NCBI GenBank assembly: GCA_963971225.1
Contig: OZ020267.1
Span: 111,556,163 to 111,620,162 of the forward strand
Reading direction: 5' to 3'
Origin: Melieria omissa
Lineage: Eukaryota > Arthropoda > Insecta > Diptera > Ulidiidae
Length of the DNA: 64,000 bases
A program made the translations under genes and the position numbers. The notes beneath the pieces were generated by a model. It made no database searches and was not told where the DNA came from. It saw nothing but the letters and a program-made list of their open reading frames with translations. Positions 22,211-31,920 of the stretch are shown one piece after another. Every line of letters begins with the position of its first letter. The first letter of the stretch is position 1.

Positions 22211-24509
22211 TTGTTTTATACTATTTTTAAATTCACAAACGCCAGTTTTAATTGCCTTAATTTGTAACTGCTTTGCTACTAAAAGAACACTTCTCAAAGC
22301 CAAATAATGCAGCTACTGCTTAAGCAAAGCGTAAGTGTTGCCACTTGATGTTTGCTATTTATTTCACCCTCACACGTCCACTTCAAGTCAAATTGTCTTC
22401 AAGTCTATTTGTATCGTTTTTTCTGTCAAATTCAAAAACTACAGTTTAATTGCTTCCCAGCCGAATAATAAAAACAACAGTTATGACTAGTAGAAACAGT
22501 TGACTTTACTTAACACTTGCACTCTCGCACACGGAGCACTTCTTCCATTTTTTGTTTTTAATAAGCAAAATATTTGCGCTGTTTTGTTTTGACGCACAAA
22601 GCTTGTTGAAATTGCATGCATTATGCATGAAGCCCTCACGTTTTAACATGCCTCATTATATTGCAACAACAGCAACAACAACAACAACAATATTAATGGC
22701 AACATGCTGCTTCTGAACATTATCAACTTCATATGCTCCCTCACTACTTGTAGTGTTTTTTCGTTTTGCAGGCTTTTGGCCTAATTGCGATTAAGCAATA
22801 AAAATGCAAAAAAGAGAAAAACGTTAAAATAAGAAAGTGAAACTTTTCCACCTCACAACTGCACCACCCTTCATTTACCCTTTTGTACCACAACGAAGCG
22901 AAGCAAAGTAAAAATTAAAGTGTTGTGTTGTTGTTATTATCATTATTGTTGTTACTGTTTAATGAAAACTGGTGTGTGTGAGGTGCAAAAACAAAAAAAA
23001 ACAGAATGCAAAAAAAATACGAAATATGCAAAGGAAAGTAAAGCGATAACAATGCGTAATTATGTCACACACACACACACACATGCGCATACAGACTTGT
23101 GCACAGACACCGACACAAAGCAAGACATACAAACAAACAGGCGGACAGCGAACGTCAGTTGAAGCCACTCGGGCGTATGAGCAACATTTAATTAAATAGC
23201 AACAAAGGCAAAAATATGCTTGGCAAGTCGTGGAAAGCGTCGAAAGCAACAGTGAAAGTGGCAACCCAACGCGAACGGAAAGAAGAACGAACGAAAACGG
23301 AGACAACAACAACAACAGCAACAGCAACAACATCAGCAACAACAGAGAGAAAGTCGCTGAGTGAGTGAGTGTGTGTGTGTGTGTGGGTAGATAGATGGGT
23401 GAGTGGGTAAGTGGGTTAGTGAATGAGTGAGTGAGTGAGTGAATGAGTGGGTGGAAGAGTGAGTGAGTGAGTGAGCACATGCAGTGGCATAAGTACCGGA
23501 AGAAACAACAACAATTAAGCAGCAGGCGGTAAAACAGCGCGCGACACGTGCGCTCCGGCAAGTTTATAAAGCAATTGACAACAACAACAAAAAGTGACAA
23601 CAACAAATATATACAGAGCAGAAGCAGAAGCAGCACAAACACACTCAAACGCACACATGGCATATGGCACATTTAATAAAATTTGTTTTTGTATTTGCAT
23701 GTCATTAAGCCGAGGCGACGCTTATTGAGTTTTGCCGCCTTTTCGACACTATTGAGAACGTAGGTGTGTGTGTGTGTGTGTGGCAATTAAACGCTTTAAC
23801 CATCTACAGACACTTCTTGCAGCACCCTTCAACCCGCAACAATACATAACAATACATAACAACAGCAACAACAACACCCATGCAACCACTTCAAGTTTTA
23901 ATTGAAAGTAAATTCGACTCAACGAAACAATTAAATGAAACGTAATGTATTTACAATTCCACCTTTATGCATATTTTTTTTCTCTTGCTATGTTACCTTC
24001 TTTTGTTTGTCATTGTTGCTGTTTGCTTGTGTGCCTTTGCTAAATTTACTTGAAGAGTGGTTGTGTGTTGTTCAGACCAAACGTGCCTGTCGTCTCATAT
24101 TAATTTAATTTAATATTCCAACCCACTCATACACATTGGTAGCGCACAAATTGTCTTGTTTTGCATTTATGTATGTAAATTACCCTTAAAAAGGCATCAA
24201 CGGCACATTTTTATGAGAAACTTTTATTGCTCAATTGAATGCGCTGGAATGGTAATTTGAAAGCTACAGCTGCAGACATTCAAATGTGGTTAAAATGTAA
24301 AAAGACAGTGAGTTCCCGATGCGGTTCAGGCAGTTGTAATATGAACTAATGGTATCGCAGATCGATAGAAAGAATTGCGTGATGTTTAGGTTAAAATTTT
24401 GACACTGAACATTTAGTTAAGGTTGGATTAGATTGGAAAGGAAGTAAGTTTAATAACTAAGTAACAGGTCGGCAGCTTTGCTGCTAGTTGCCTAAAGTTG
24501 TAGTGTAAT
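22211..24509. other. Non-coding stretch with CAA, CA and GTGA microsatellites
   Basis: (CAA)n near 22665 and 23310, (CA)n at 23066-23081, (TG)n at 23370-23384 and 23765-23781, and GTGA/GAGT repeats at 23356-23475. The 237-codon Leu/Thr-rich minus-strand open frame at 22959-23672 is a translation of these repeats. No gene supported. Confidence 0.45.
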
Positions 24510-24728
24510 AATTTATGAGGATTCCTTTGTCTCACCGCTTTTAAGTATCTTTAATCGTACACTGGAATCTGGAGAATTTATTGATGCGTGGAAAGTTCCA
24601 TTACACCCATTTGCAAAAGGAGCAACAAAAATAATATTGCTAACTACAGGCCGATTTCCAAATTATCGACTGTTTCAAAATTGTTTGAATCCCTGATTAA
24701 GAAGAAGCTTTACTTTGCAGTGAAAAGC

Positions 24729-24955
24729 TTAACACTAGAATGCCCGAGGGAGTCATTTTGACTCCATTGAGGTCTTTTATTTTTTAAATTATTCAAAACA
24801 CTATACGTACCAGAATTACACTGTAATTTAATTTCAACAGCAAAAGCCACTGACAATAACTGTACAGTAGTTATGAATTCAAACAAGGCAATTATTAACA
24901 CTAGAATGCCCGAAAATCTGACATACCTAAAATGCCTCGAGCATTCTAGTGTTAA
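24729..24955. mobile_element. piggyBac-like MITE (TTAA-flanked, ~20 bp TIRs)
   Basis: TTAA CACTAGAATGCCCGAG at the left and CTCGAGCATTCTAGTG TTAA at the right are inverted repeats differing at one base, each including the TTAA target. A third copy of the end sequence (TTAACACTAGAATGCCCG) lies internally at 24895. Just inside the left end is a small hairpin, GGGAGTCA-TTT-TGACTCC. TTAA target duplication is the signature of piggyBac elements. With one TTAA left behind, the surrounding reverse-transcriptase frame reads on without interruption, which independently supports the boundaries. Confidence 0.85.
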
Positions 24956-25025
24956 TCTCTCCTTACCAGCATAGTTTTGTGTCTGGCAGGTCAACAGTCT
25001 CTAAGCTTGTCGTTTTCTCTGAATA

Positions 25026-26071
25026 TTGCGTAGCGGCATTAGTGAAGGTTTCCAAGTTGACACTATTTACACGGACTTTTCTAAAGCTTTTGACACTGTA
25101 AGTCATTCAATCCTAGTCTCGAAAATGGCTGCACTAGGTTTTCACTCGACTTTTCTCCAATGGATCTGCTCTTATCTATCTAATCGTAAATGTGTTGTTG
25201 TGGTTGAAAATGTTCCTTCCTTACCTTTTATTGCTTTTTTTGGTGTTCCCCAGGGTAGTATTTTAGGTCCCTTTTTCTTTGGTATTTTTATTAATGATAT
25301 TTCGAGTTGTTTCACCAATTCTAATTGTCTACTATATGCTTATGACTTAAAGATCTACACTTCAATTAGGAATGCCTCAAACGCGGCTTTTCTTCAATCG
25401 GATCTTCATAAGGTCACCAATTGGTGTCTTATTAACCATTTATTGTTAAACATCAATAAGTGTTTTCATATGTCATTTTCTAAGTCTCGTGCTCCTATTC
25501 CTACATACATGTTATTCTATCTGTAATACTCGTCTGAAAGCCATTACTGAGGTTTCGAAATTAGGTGTTTGCTGATTTTACTGATCCATATACACTAAAA
25601 CTACTTTACATATCCCTGGTACGCTCAAATTTAGAATATGCGGTCTTTATCTGGAGGCTCTTCTATGAGTGCCACATAAAACGTTTAGAACGCATTCAAA
25701 AGGCTTTCCTTCGGTTTGCTCTTCGTCGCCTACATTTTGAAAATCCTACTCCCTCTTATAACTCATGATGCATGCTCATTGATTTGCGCTCTTCAAATAG
25801 CAGAAGGTCTTTCCCCTGTATAATGTTTATCTTTGATCTAATTCGTGGCGCTATTGACGCATCGTGCTTACTTCAGCGTATAAACTTCTTAGCTCCATTG
25901 AGAACTCTACGAAGTCAAGATCTGTTTCTTATTTCATGTTGCAAAACTAATTATTCTTTTAATGCCCCAATTGTGCAAGCTTTGATCGAGGCTAACTTAT
26001 TCTCAAATTCTTTAGATTTTTCAGTTTCTAAAAATGTATTAAAGACTATGCTAGAAAGACTTTTAGTATAA
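25026..26071 (+). pseudogene. Reverse transcriptase pseudogene of the 24.5-26.1 kb element
   Basis: The core frame (25026-25526) shows TDFSKAFDTVSHSILVSKM, GVPQGSILGPFFF and LLYAYDLKIY, matching reverse transcriptase blocks. At 25335-25346 the catalytic YADD has become Tyr-Ala-Tyr-Asp. After a frameshift near 25540, the thumb and C-terminal region continues in frame 25565-26071 (SLVRSNLEYAVFIW, RIQKAFLRFALRR), broken by TGA at 25766-25768. The last segment ends 60 bp before the TAAA-type tail, as expected for this element type. No function is expected. Confidence 0.8.
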
Positions 26072-26154
26072 GTATTTAATTGTCGGTTAGTCTGTATGAA
26101 TTGTTAACTAATTCTAGGCAATTTTTGACAATAAATAAATAAATAAATAAAAAA

Positions 26155-26419
26155 TTATTTAGCAGCTTTTTATGGATTTTTTATACCATTAACTGTGGTC
26201 CGCTTCACTCGCCTTAGCCTCTGATGTTTTTCTTAATAACAAATTCAATCAAAAACATAATTTTTTTATTTTTTTAGAAGTGGTCAAAATTGTATAACCC
26301 AAACTCGACTTTCTGGTACAACTATTCGATCTGAAGTAACAGAAAATATTTGTGAAAATTTTCGAATGATTTTTTTCAGCGAAATAAAACAGAGCCACAC
26401 AAATGTTTATTTTTACTTA
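26155..26419. repeat. Repeat copy A (left part), 5'-truncated body of the SINE-like repeat
   Basis: CATTAACTG...ACTCGCCTT...TTCTTAATAA...AATTCAATCAAA, then ACTCGACTTTCTGGTACAA, and CCACACAAATGTTT correspond in order to 27390-27650 (copy B). Copy A lacks the tRNA-like head and is split by the mariner element at a TA. Confidence 0.7.
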
Positions 26420-27162
26420 TCAGGTGTACAACTTTGCTTCCGCCGTTTTCCGATAGGTGGCTGTACCGGCTGAGGCTGGTTGAAATACATAGATGGTAAT
26501 GCCTTTAAAGTGAGTGTGGACAGTGCCTAACGAATTGTCATCGCCGTTTCAGTGACAGTTGTTCTTGTTTTCGTATTATTCACGCTCGAAAATGTCCGTT
26601 TATGTGCCCAATTCTCGCCATTTGCGGGAAGTTTTACTTTTCTGTTACAATTCGAAAAAAAAATGCAGCTGAAGCGCATCGAATGCTCTCAGAAACTTAC
26701 GGTGATGCTGCTCTGAGTGAAAGAACATGTCGGGAGTGGTTTCAACGTTTTAAAAATGATGATTTCGACATGACAAAGTCATCCTCCAACACGACAATGC
26801 TCGGCCTCACGTCGCAAAAGTGGTCAAAAAGTACCTGGAAACGCTGAAATGGGAAGTCTTGCCCCACCCGCCGTATTCCCCAGATGTCGCCCCTTCTGAC
26901 TTCCACCTATTCCGTTCGATGGCACACGGCCTGGCAGATCAACATTTTCAATCCTTCGAAGAATTGGAAAAATGGATTGCTTCATGGATAGCGTCAAAAG
27001 AGGACTCCTTTTTTCGAGCCGGGATCCGAAAATTGCCGGAAAGATGGGAGAAAGTTGTCGCTAGCGACGGACAATACTTTGAATAATACATCTGTAAGCA
27101 CTTTTTCGCAATAAAGCTTTTAATTTTGGAAAAAAACGGCGGAAGCAAACTTGTACACCTGA
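26420..27162 (+). mobile_element. mariner (mauritiana-like) deletion derivative
   Basis: 743 bp, flanked by TA on both sides (26418-26419 and 27163-27164). The terminal inverted repeats are about 30 bp: the left begins TCAGGTGTACAACTTTGCTT and the right is its complement with one difference. Full-length mariners are about 1.3 kb; the middle is deleted near 26778, removing the first catalytic Asp region. It sits in repeat copy A; the homologous position in copy B (about 27645) lacks it. Confidence 0.9.
26592..27086 (+). pseudogene. mariner transposase, frameshifted and internally deleted
   Basis: An ATG at 26592 starts the helix-turn-helix part. An extra A in a run of nine A's near 26655 shifts the frame, after which AAEAHRMLSETYGDAALSER and CREWFQRFKNDDFD are readable. 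An internal deletion near 26778 removes the centre of the protein. Sequence then resumes in another frame with the second catalytic Asp (QHDNARPHVAKVV) and the third (PYSPDVAPSDFHLF), ending KLPERWEKVVASDGQYFE. The C-terminus resembles the mauritiana subfamily (Mos1 group). Non-autonomous; it could only be moved in trans. Confidence 0.88.
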
Positions 27163-27164
27163 TA

Positions 27165-27265
27165 TATTATTGTGTATTTTTAAAATTGTTTTTGTATATT
27201 TAAAAAAATGTTGTTCTAATTTTTTGGAATTTAATAAATGTTTTTTTAAGTTTAATGCAATTTTT
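27165..27265. repeat. Repeat copy A (right part)
   Basis: TATATTATTG and the following T-rich ~80 bp match the end of copy B (27647-27730), consistent with one repeat split by the mariner. Confidence 0.5.
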
Positions 27266-27269
27266 TTTT

Positions 27270-27730
27270 GCCGGCCTTGATAGCACAGCGGGTAGCGCAC
27301 TGGCTTCTCATACCGAGGCCCTAGGTTCGATTCCTAGCTCGGGCTTTACCAGAGGTTAAACCGGTTTTATGTATTTTTGTTATGCCATTAACTGAAACAA
27401 ATGACTCGCCTTGGTCTCTTTTCTTCTTTTCTTCTTAATAATAAATTCAATTCAATCAAATATAAACCATCTTCTATCAAAAACATGATCTCATCAGTTT
27501 CCAGCAGTGGTGAAAATCGTAAAATTCAAACTCGACTTTCTGGTACAAATTTTTAAATTGACATTATAGAAATATTTTGTAAGCATTTTTTAGTGCACTT
27601 GTATTCAGCTCAATGTAACAGAAGCCACCCAAATGTTTGTTACTATCATATATTATTGTAGAGTTTTTTAAATGTATTTATTTTGTATGAATGTTTTTCA
27701 CATTATTTTTTACATTAAAGTCTTTTAAAT
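27270..27730 (+). mobile_element. tRNA-derived SINE (copy B, with head)
   Basis: A tRNA-like head at 27270-27345 carries an A-box-like TAGCACAGCGGGTAGCGC (27281-27298) and a near-consensus B box GGTTCGATTCC (27324-27334). The cloverleaf stems do not pair well (acceptor and anticodon stems mismatch), so it is not a functional tRNA. Immediately downstream comes an unrelated body shared with copy A (26155-26419 plus 27165-27265). Head plus a repeated body is the layout of a SINE. Its 3' limit is approximate. Confidence 0.65.
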
Positions 27731-29121
27731 TGCCCAGAACAAACAAATAATATAAAACACAGTCAATTTCACTCAGCAATTATCTAATAAGCCAATGCCA
27801 CACTTTCAATATTTATGTACCCATGAAAAATACCAGGAAATTTAAATGAAAATAAATAACATTTTGCTGACACAACATTGTGAAGCTGCAACTATAATGA
27901 AATAGCAAATGTTTTAATAATTTATACAACAACAACATACAACACAATCACCACAACTGACTTCGCTGACCTTGTCCCCATTAATGAACCCGCACACACG
28001 CACTCACACACCCCCACACAAACACACATCCTCCTCCAGCACCCAACCATAGCAGACACAAGGCACATGGCGGCGGACATGTGGCCGTAACATGAAGCTG
28101 TCATGGTTTGCTTGACTTTGACACGAGTTCGCAGTGGCAGCAAGTGCAATTCGGTTTTGGCTTTCTCGGAAATGTGAATTTGCATAATTCAAATGCATTG
28201 CATGTGCATCGCGGCACTAGTTGCATTACTGTTTGAGTTTCCACTGCATTGTTTCAATATTTGAATATATTTATTTTCATGCATTTTCTTACTCGTTATT
28301 GATGTTTCTTTGCCCTCGTTTGCAGCTGCTGTATGATGAAATGAATGCCAAAAAAACTCGGCTGTCGAATGTTCATGTTTACTTTGCTCGCTTTGAAAAC
28401 CTTTGAAGCGTAACCACAATGCCGGCGCCTATCGTCTTGCTGCCCTTTGCAATTGAATGCTTTATTTGGCAATTTCAATTGGAATTTAATTAAAGCCTTA
28501 GAACCGAATTGAAGCTATAAACAGCCGGCCATGAAAGGCAGATAAAGACAGTGGCGTTTTTAAAATGAATTTTTAGTACAAAGAGGAGACAAAACACGTT
28601 GCAGCGCTTTGGAAGTGGTATCTTCTGGTTGAGTGGGAAATTTTTTACAAATTATTAAACACAAGTTTTAATATTTATTTTTTGCGTATTGAAGTTTAAA
28701 ATTCCGTAATTTCTTATTTCTAAAAAAAATTAACAAAAAATTTCAACAAATTTTTAGACACATAAGTGAAAAAAAAATTTCTTCATTTTTTTAGGCATAA
28801 CAATCCATCTGCATTAAATTTTAGAAAATATGGAATATTTTTTTTTACTTTTTCCTATTGTGTTTTCTTTGCAATGTGTAAAATTAAAACAAATTTTAGA
28901 GGGAAAACTTAAAAAAAAATTGTTATTAATTATTAATTAAAAATTTTAGAGGGAAAAATAAAAAACAAATAGTTTTTAATTATTAATTAAAAATTAAAAA
29001 AAAATAGTTTTTAATTTTTTTGTAGTCATAATTATTTCAGAATTCGTCTGCATTTATTAGAAATAATTTAACAGTTTTTTGTTAATTTTTTATTTTTTAC
29101 TAAAATTCTGTAATTTCTGAT
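27731..29121. other. Non-coding stretch, AT-rich after 28600
   Basis: CA repeat at about 27990-28027. From 28600 to 29100 it is A/T-rich with repeated AAATTTTAGAGGGAAAA and TTTTTAATTATTAATTAAAAA blocks (28894, 28943). No gene supported. Confidence 0.45.
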
Positions 29122-29435
29122 TTAACCCTTTCGTGCACATAAGAGTTACAGCTATGGTACGGGGAAACTGTTTACAGTTCATAGGGTCCTGAGCAGCGCT
29201 GAATCCGAATCCGAGGTCAGATTTTGGAAATTCAAGATGGCGGATCCAATATGGCGGACGGTAAAGTCAAAAATTCAAGATTTTGAAAAACAAAAAATTT
29301 TTTCGTATTCTACGTAAAAATACAAATACAAACTGTTCCTGGTATTTTTTCGATATCTCTCTCGGTTTTTGAGTAAAAAATTCATACAGTTTCCCCGTAC
29401 CATAGCTGTAACTCTTATGTGCACGAAAGGGTTAA
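29122..29435. mobile_element. piggyBac-like MITE with perfect 46 bp TIRs
   Basis: TTAA at 29122-29125 and 29432-29435 flank a 306 bp element. Its termini, 29126-29171 and 29386-29431, are exact inverted repeats over 46 bp, beginning CCCTTTCGTGCACATAAGAG. The internal 214 bp includes two near-copies of ATGGCGGA (29239, 29253) and no open frame. Perfect arms and the TTAA target suggest a recent non-autonomous piggyBac-like insertion. Confidence 0.9.
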
Positions 29436-30612
29436 AAACGTATAAAATTAAAAAAAAAAATTAAAAGCTTTTTAGACGCATAAGTGAAATAAAATATTTC
29501 GTCCTTTTTTTAGTCATATTTATTTCAATCAATCTGCATTAAAGTTAAAAAATATGGAATAGTTTTCTTAACTTTTCCTATCGCTTTTCTTTTCAAACTG
29601 GAACATTCCTGTTTTAAAGAAGAAAACATCATCGATTTTCTTTAGCCTAAAATGCTCTTCCTTTGTTTCTTTTTCTTCTTTCTTTACTATGTGAAGAGAT
29701 TAAATTCAAAACACGTGTATACTTACCAGTTTTTGACTTAAACATTCAGTTTTGTGTTTACAAATACACCTGAGACCCCAAGCTTTTTCAAAGATCCAAA
29801 CAAAATTGATTTCTAAAATCATGGAAAGCTCAGGCAAAAAATTAGCTCAATTGTTAAAATAGCAACAATTTAAATTGGCTCACATATATCTCATCTGATT
29901 GACTACGTTTTAAACGTTCCCAAAATCCCTGCGCTGTTTCGCTCATGTGCTGCAAAATTGATTGATATCTCCGAACAGGGGACAATGGAAAATGCAACTG
30001 ATGCAGCAGCTGCAGCATCACATTTGACCTCCAACCATGTTTCAAGAAAGCTTAAAGCAAATAAAAAACAAAACCCCGTAAAACGTATAAACGAAAGTGC
30101 ACAAAAAGTGACACGAAAAGGTGCACACAGAAAAGGCCAAGAGACAGTCATGAAAAATTTAAATTACTGAATAAATTAAAAGCCCAGAACAATGGCAACG
30201 AAATTAACAGTGTACATACATATGTACACATATGCACACAGTCACACAAACATACATCTGCAACACACAGATGTATAAGAATACAATGTGTGCTATAAAA
30301 AATAACAAATGGAGTTGTTGTAAAGGCCAAAGGTACAGTAGGTAACCAAATAAGCAAAAACAAAAAACCCAGTTAACTGCATTCAACGAAAGCGGAAACG
30401 GAAATACGTTAAAGTGAGGGCAAGGTTATGTTGAATTTTTTAAAATCCACCACCAAAGCGACAGCGACAGCGTAAAAACAATTTTACAACAAATATGAGT
30501 AATAAGAGAGCGCACAATGAAATGTAAAGTGATAAATGGTAAGAAGTATTTGCAAGGTTAGAGGTAGAACGAAAGCGAGTCATAAGTATCGGGAATTACT
30601 GATATGAAGTCA
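29436..30612. other. Non-coding stretch
   Basis: No gene or element recognised. Open frames at 29854-30170 lie on opposite strands and lack recognisable motifs. Confidence 0.4.
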
Positions 30613-30616
30613 ATAC

Positions 30617-31056
30617 TGCAACGATGAGGCACTTCGTTGCTGTGCCATGCATGAATGCTTTTACGGGCATACTTTTAGGCACTGACTTTAGAGTACGGCT
30701 GACTTGGTATAACTTCGATATGGCAAGGATTTCGATGGTAATGGGATGTGCGAGAACGATCGAGAGATAAACCAATACGAGACTATGCGAGAACGATCGA
30801 GAGATAGTCCAACTGGAATGTGCGAGAACAGTCGGCGCGATAGCCAGATAGGTATGAAAGGCAGCCGGGTGCAGCGTAGATTGAGATTCTTATTTGAAAG
30901 AGCAAAGTAGTAACAAGTGTAAAGATTAGACAAATGTTAATCTGTAAATAAAGTGATTGTTGGTTTCTGACTGCGTTTTGCGCTTAATTGAAGTGTGTTT
31001 TATTTTTCAAGCACAATCCAGAGACGAACGAACTTAAAGATGTAATTTTCGTAACA
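30617..31056 (+). mobile_element. Solo LTR, copy 1 (Gypsy/297-like target ATAY)
   Basis: About 440 bp, starting TGCAACGATGAGGC and ending TTTTCGTAACA, with ATAC before (30613-30616) and ATAT after (31057-31060). It shares ordered blocks with 56438-56822: ATGCATGAATGCTTTT, CATACTTTTAGGCA, GTAAATAAAGTGAT, TTTTCAAGCACAATCCAGA. The AATAAA signal at 30947 fits + orientation. Copy 1 has an extra expansion of TGCGAGAACGATCGAGAGAT (30749, 30785, partly 30820). No internal retroviral-type coding region adjoins, so this is a solo LTR. Confidence 0.8.
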
Positions 31057-31189
31057 ATATTTTTGATGGGCTTTAAAATAATTAGTGTCGTCTTAGTATT
31101 TGGGCATTAATAATGGCTGTGTTATGGATATAAGTTGGTACAATGCTTGCTTATTTAGAAGAAAATGCCAAGTCTTTGCTATAAGGTTG

Positions 31190-31920
31190 TCCAAACTTAG
31201 TTGATTAATATAATATTTCTTAATATAACTTACAAGATTTTTCTAAAATAAAATTTATTCAAAAAATATAAAATAAATATAGAAAAAAATGTATATGAAA
31301 AATATATTTAAAAAAGTCAAATACATATTTTCATTAATATAAAAAAGTTTAAAAGTTTGTACAAACCTAATTGATTAAAATAATGTTTCTTAATATAAAT
31401 TACAAAGTTTTTCTCAAAAAAAATATATAAAAAATATATATTTTAATTTTGGTATTTTTTATAACATATTTATTTAAAATATATAAAAACTAAAAAAAAT
31501 AAAAAAATATCTAAAAAATTATATAAAAAAATATGTTTTAAGAATAGTCAAATATTGATTTTAATTAATATAAAAAAGAAAAGACAAAAAAGGTTTTTAT
31601 GAAAAAAAGTCAAATATATATTTTAATTAATATAAAAAAGTTTAAAAGTTTGTACAAACTTAATTGATTAAAATAGTATTTCTTAATATAAATTACAAAG
31701 TTTTTCTTATATATTATATATAAGAAAAACTTTTTTTTTTTTTATATATTTTAATTTTTTTATTTCTTATAAAATATTTATTTAAAATATATAAAAATTA
31801 AACAAATAAAAAATATCTAAAAAATTATATAAAAAATATGTTTTAAAAATTGTCAAATATTTATTTTAATTAATTAATATAAAAAAGAAAAAAAAAGGTT
31901 TTTTTTGTATTTTATCAAAA
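31190..31920. repeat. AT-rich tandem repeat with three ~150-300 bp-spaced copies
   Basis: The block AAAGTTTGTACAAAC(C/T)TAATTGATTA...TTTCTTAATATAAATTACAAAG occurs near 31345 and 31645, with a diverged copy near 31190. A 17 bp perfect hairpin sits at 31697-31733. Confidence 0.7.

Larger units (their letters stand above)
24510..26154 (+). mobile_element. Jockey/CR1-like non-LTR retrotransposon relic with 3' TAAA tail
   Basis: The 3' half of a non-LTR element, sense to nAChRalpha6. It preserves the reverse transcriptase start (NIANYRPISKLSTVSKLFES near 24636-24695), the core, and the 3' end, followed by five ATAA units at 26131-26150. It is interrupted by a TTAA-flanked MITE (24729-24955). Frameshifts occur near 24607, 25025 and 25540, and an in-frame TGA at 25766. 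The catalytic box reads YAYD in place of YADD. It is dead, and 5'-truncated before about 24510. Clade assignment to jockey/CR1 is from motif texture only. Confidence 0.75.

Noticed and set aside
22959..23672. 237-codon minus-strand open frame rich in Leu, Thr and His
   Set aside because: Composed of CAA, CA and GTGA microsatellites read on the complement; no domain or non-repeat core.
27270..27345. Functional tRNA gene
   Set aside because: Good A- and B-box likeness, but acceptor and anticodon stems do not pair; better explained as a SINE head.
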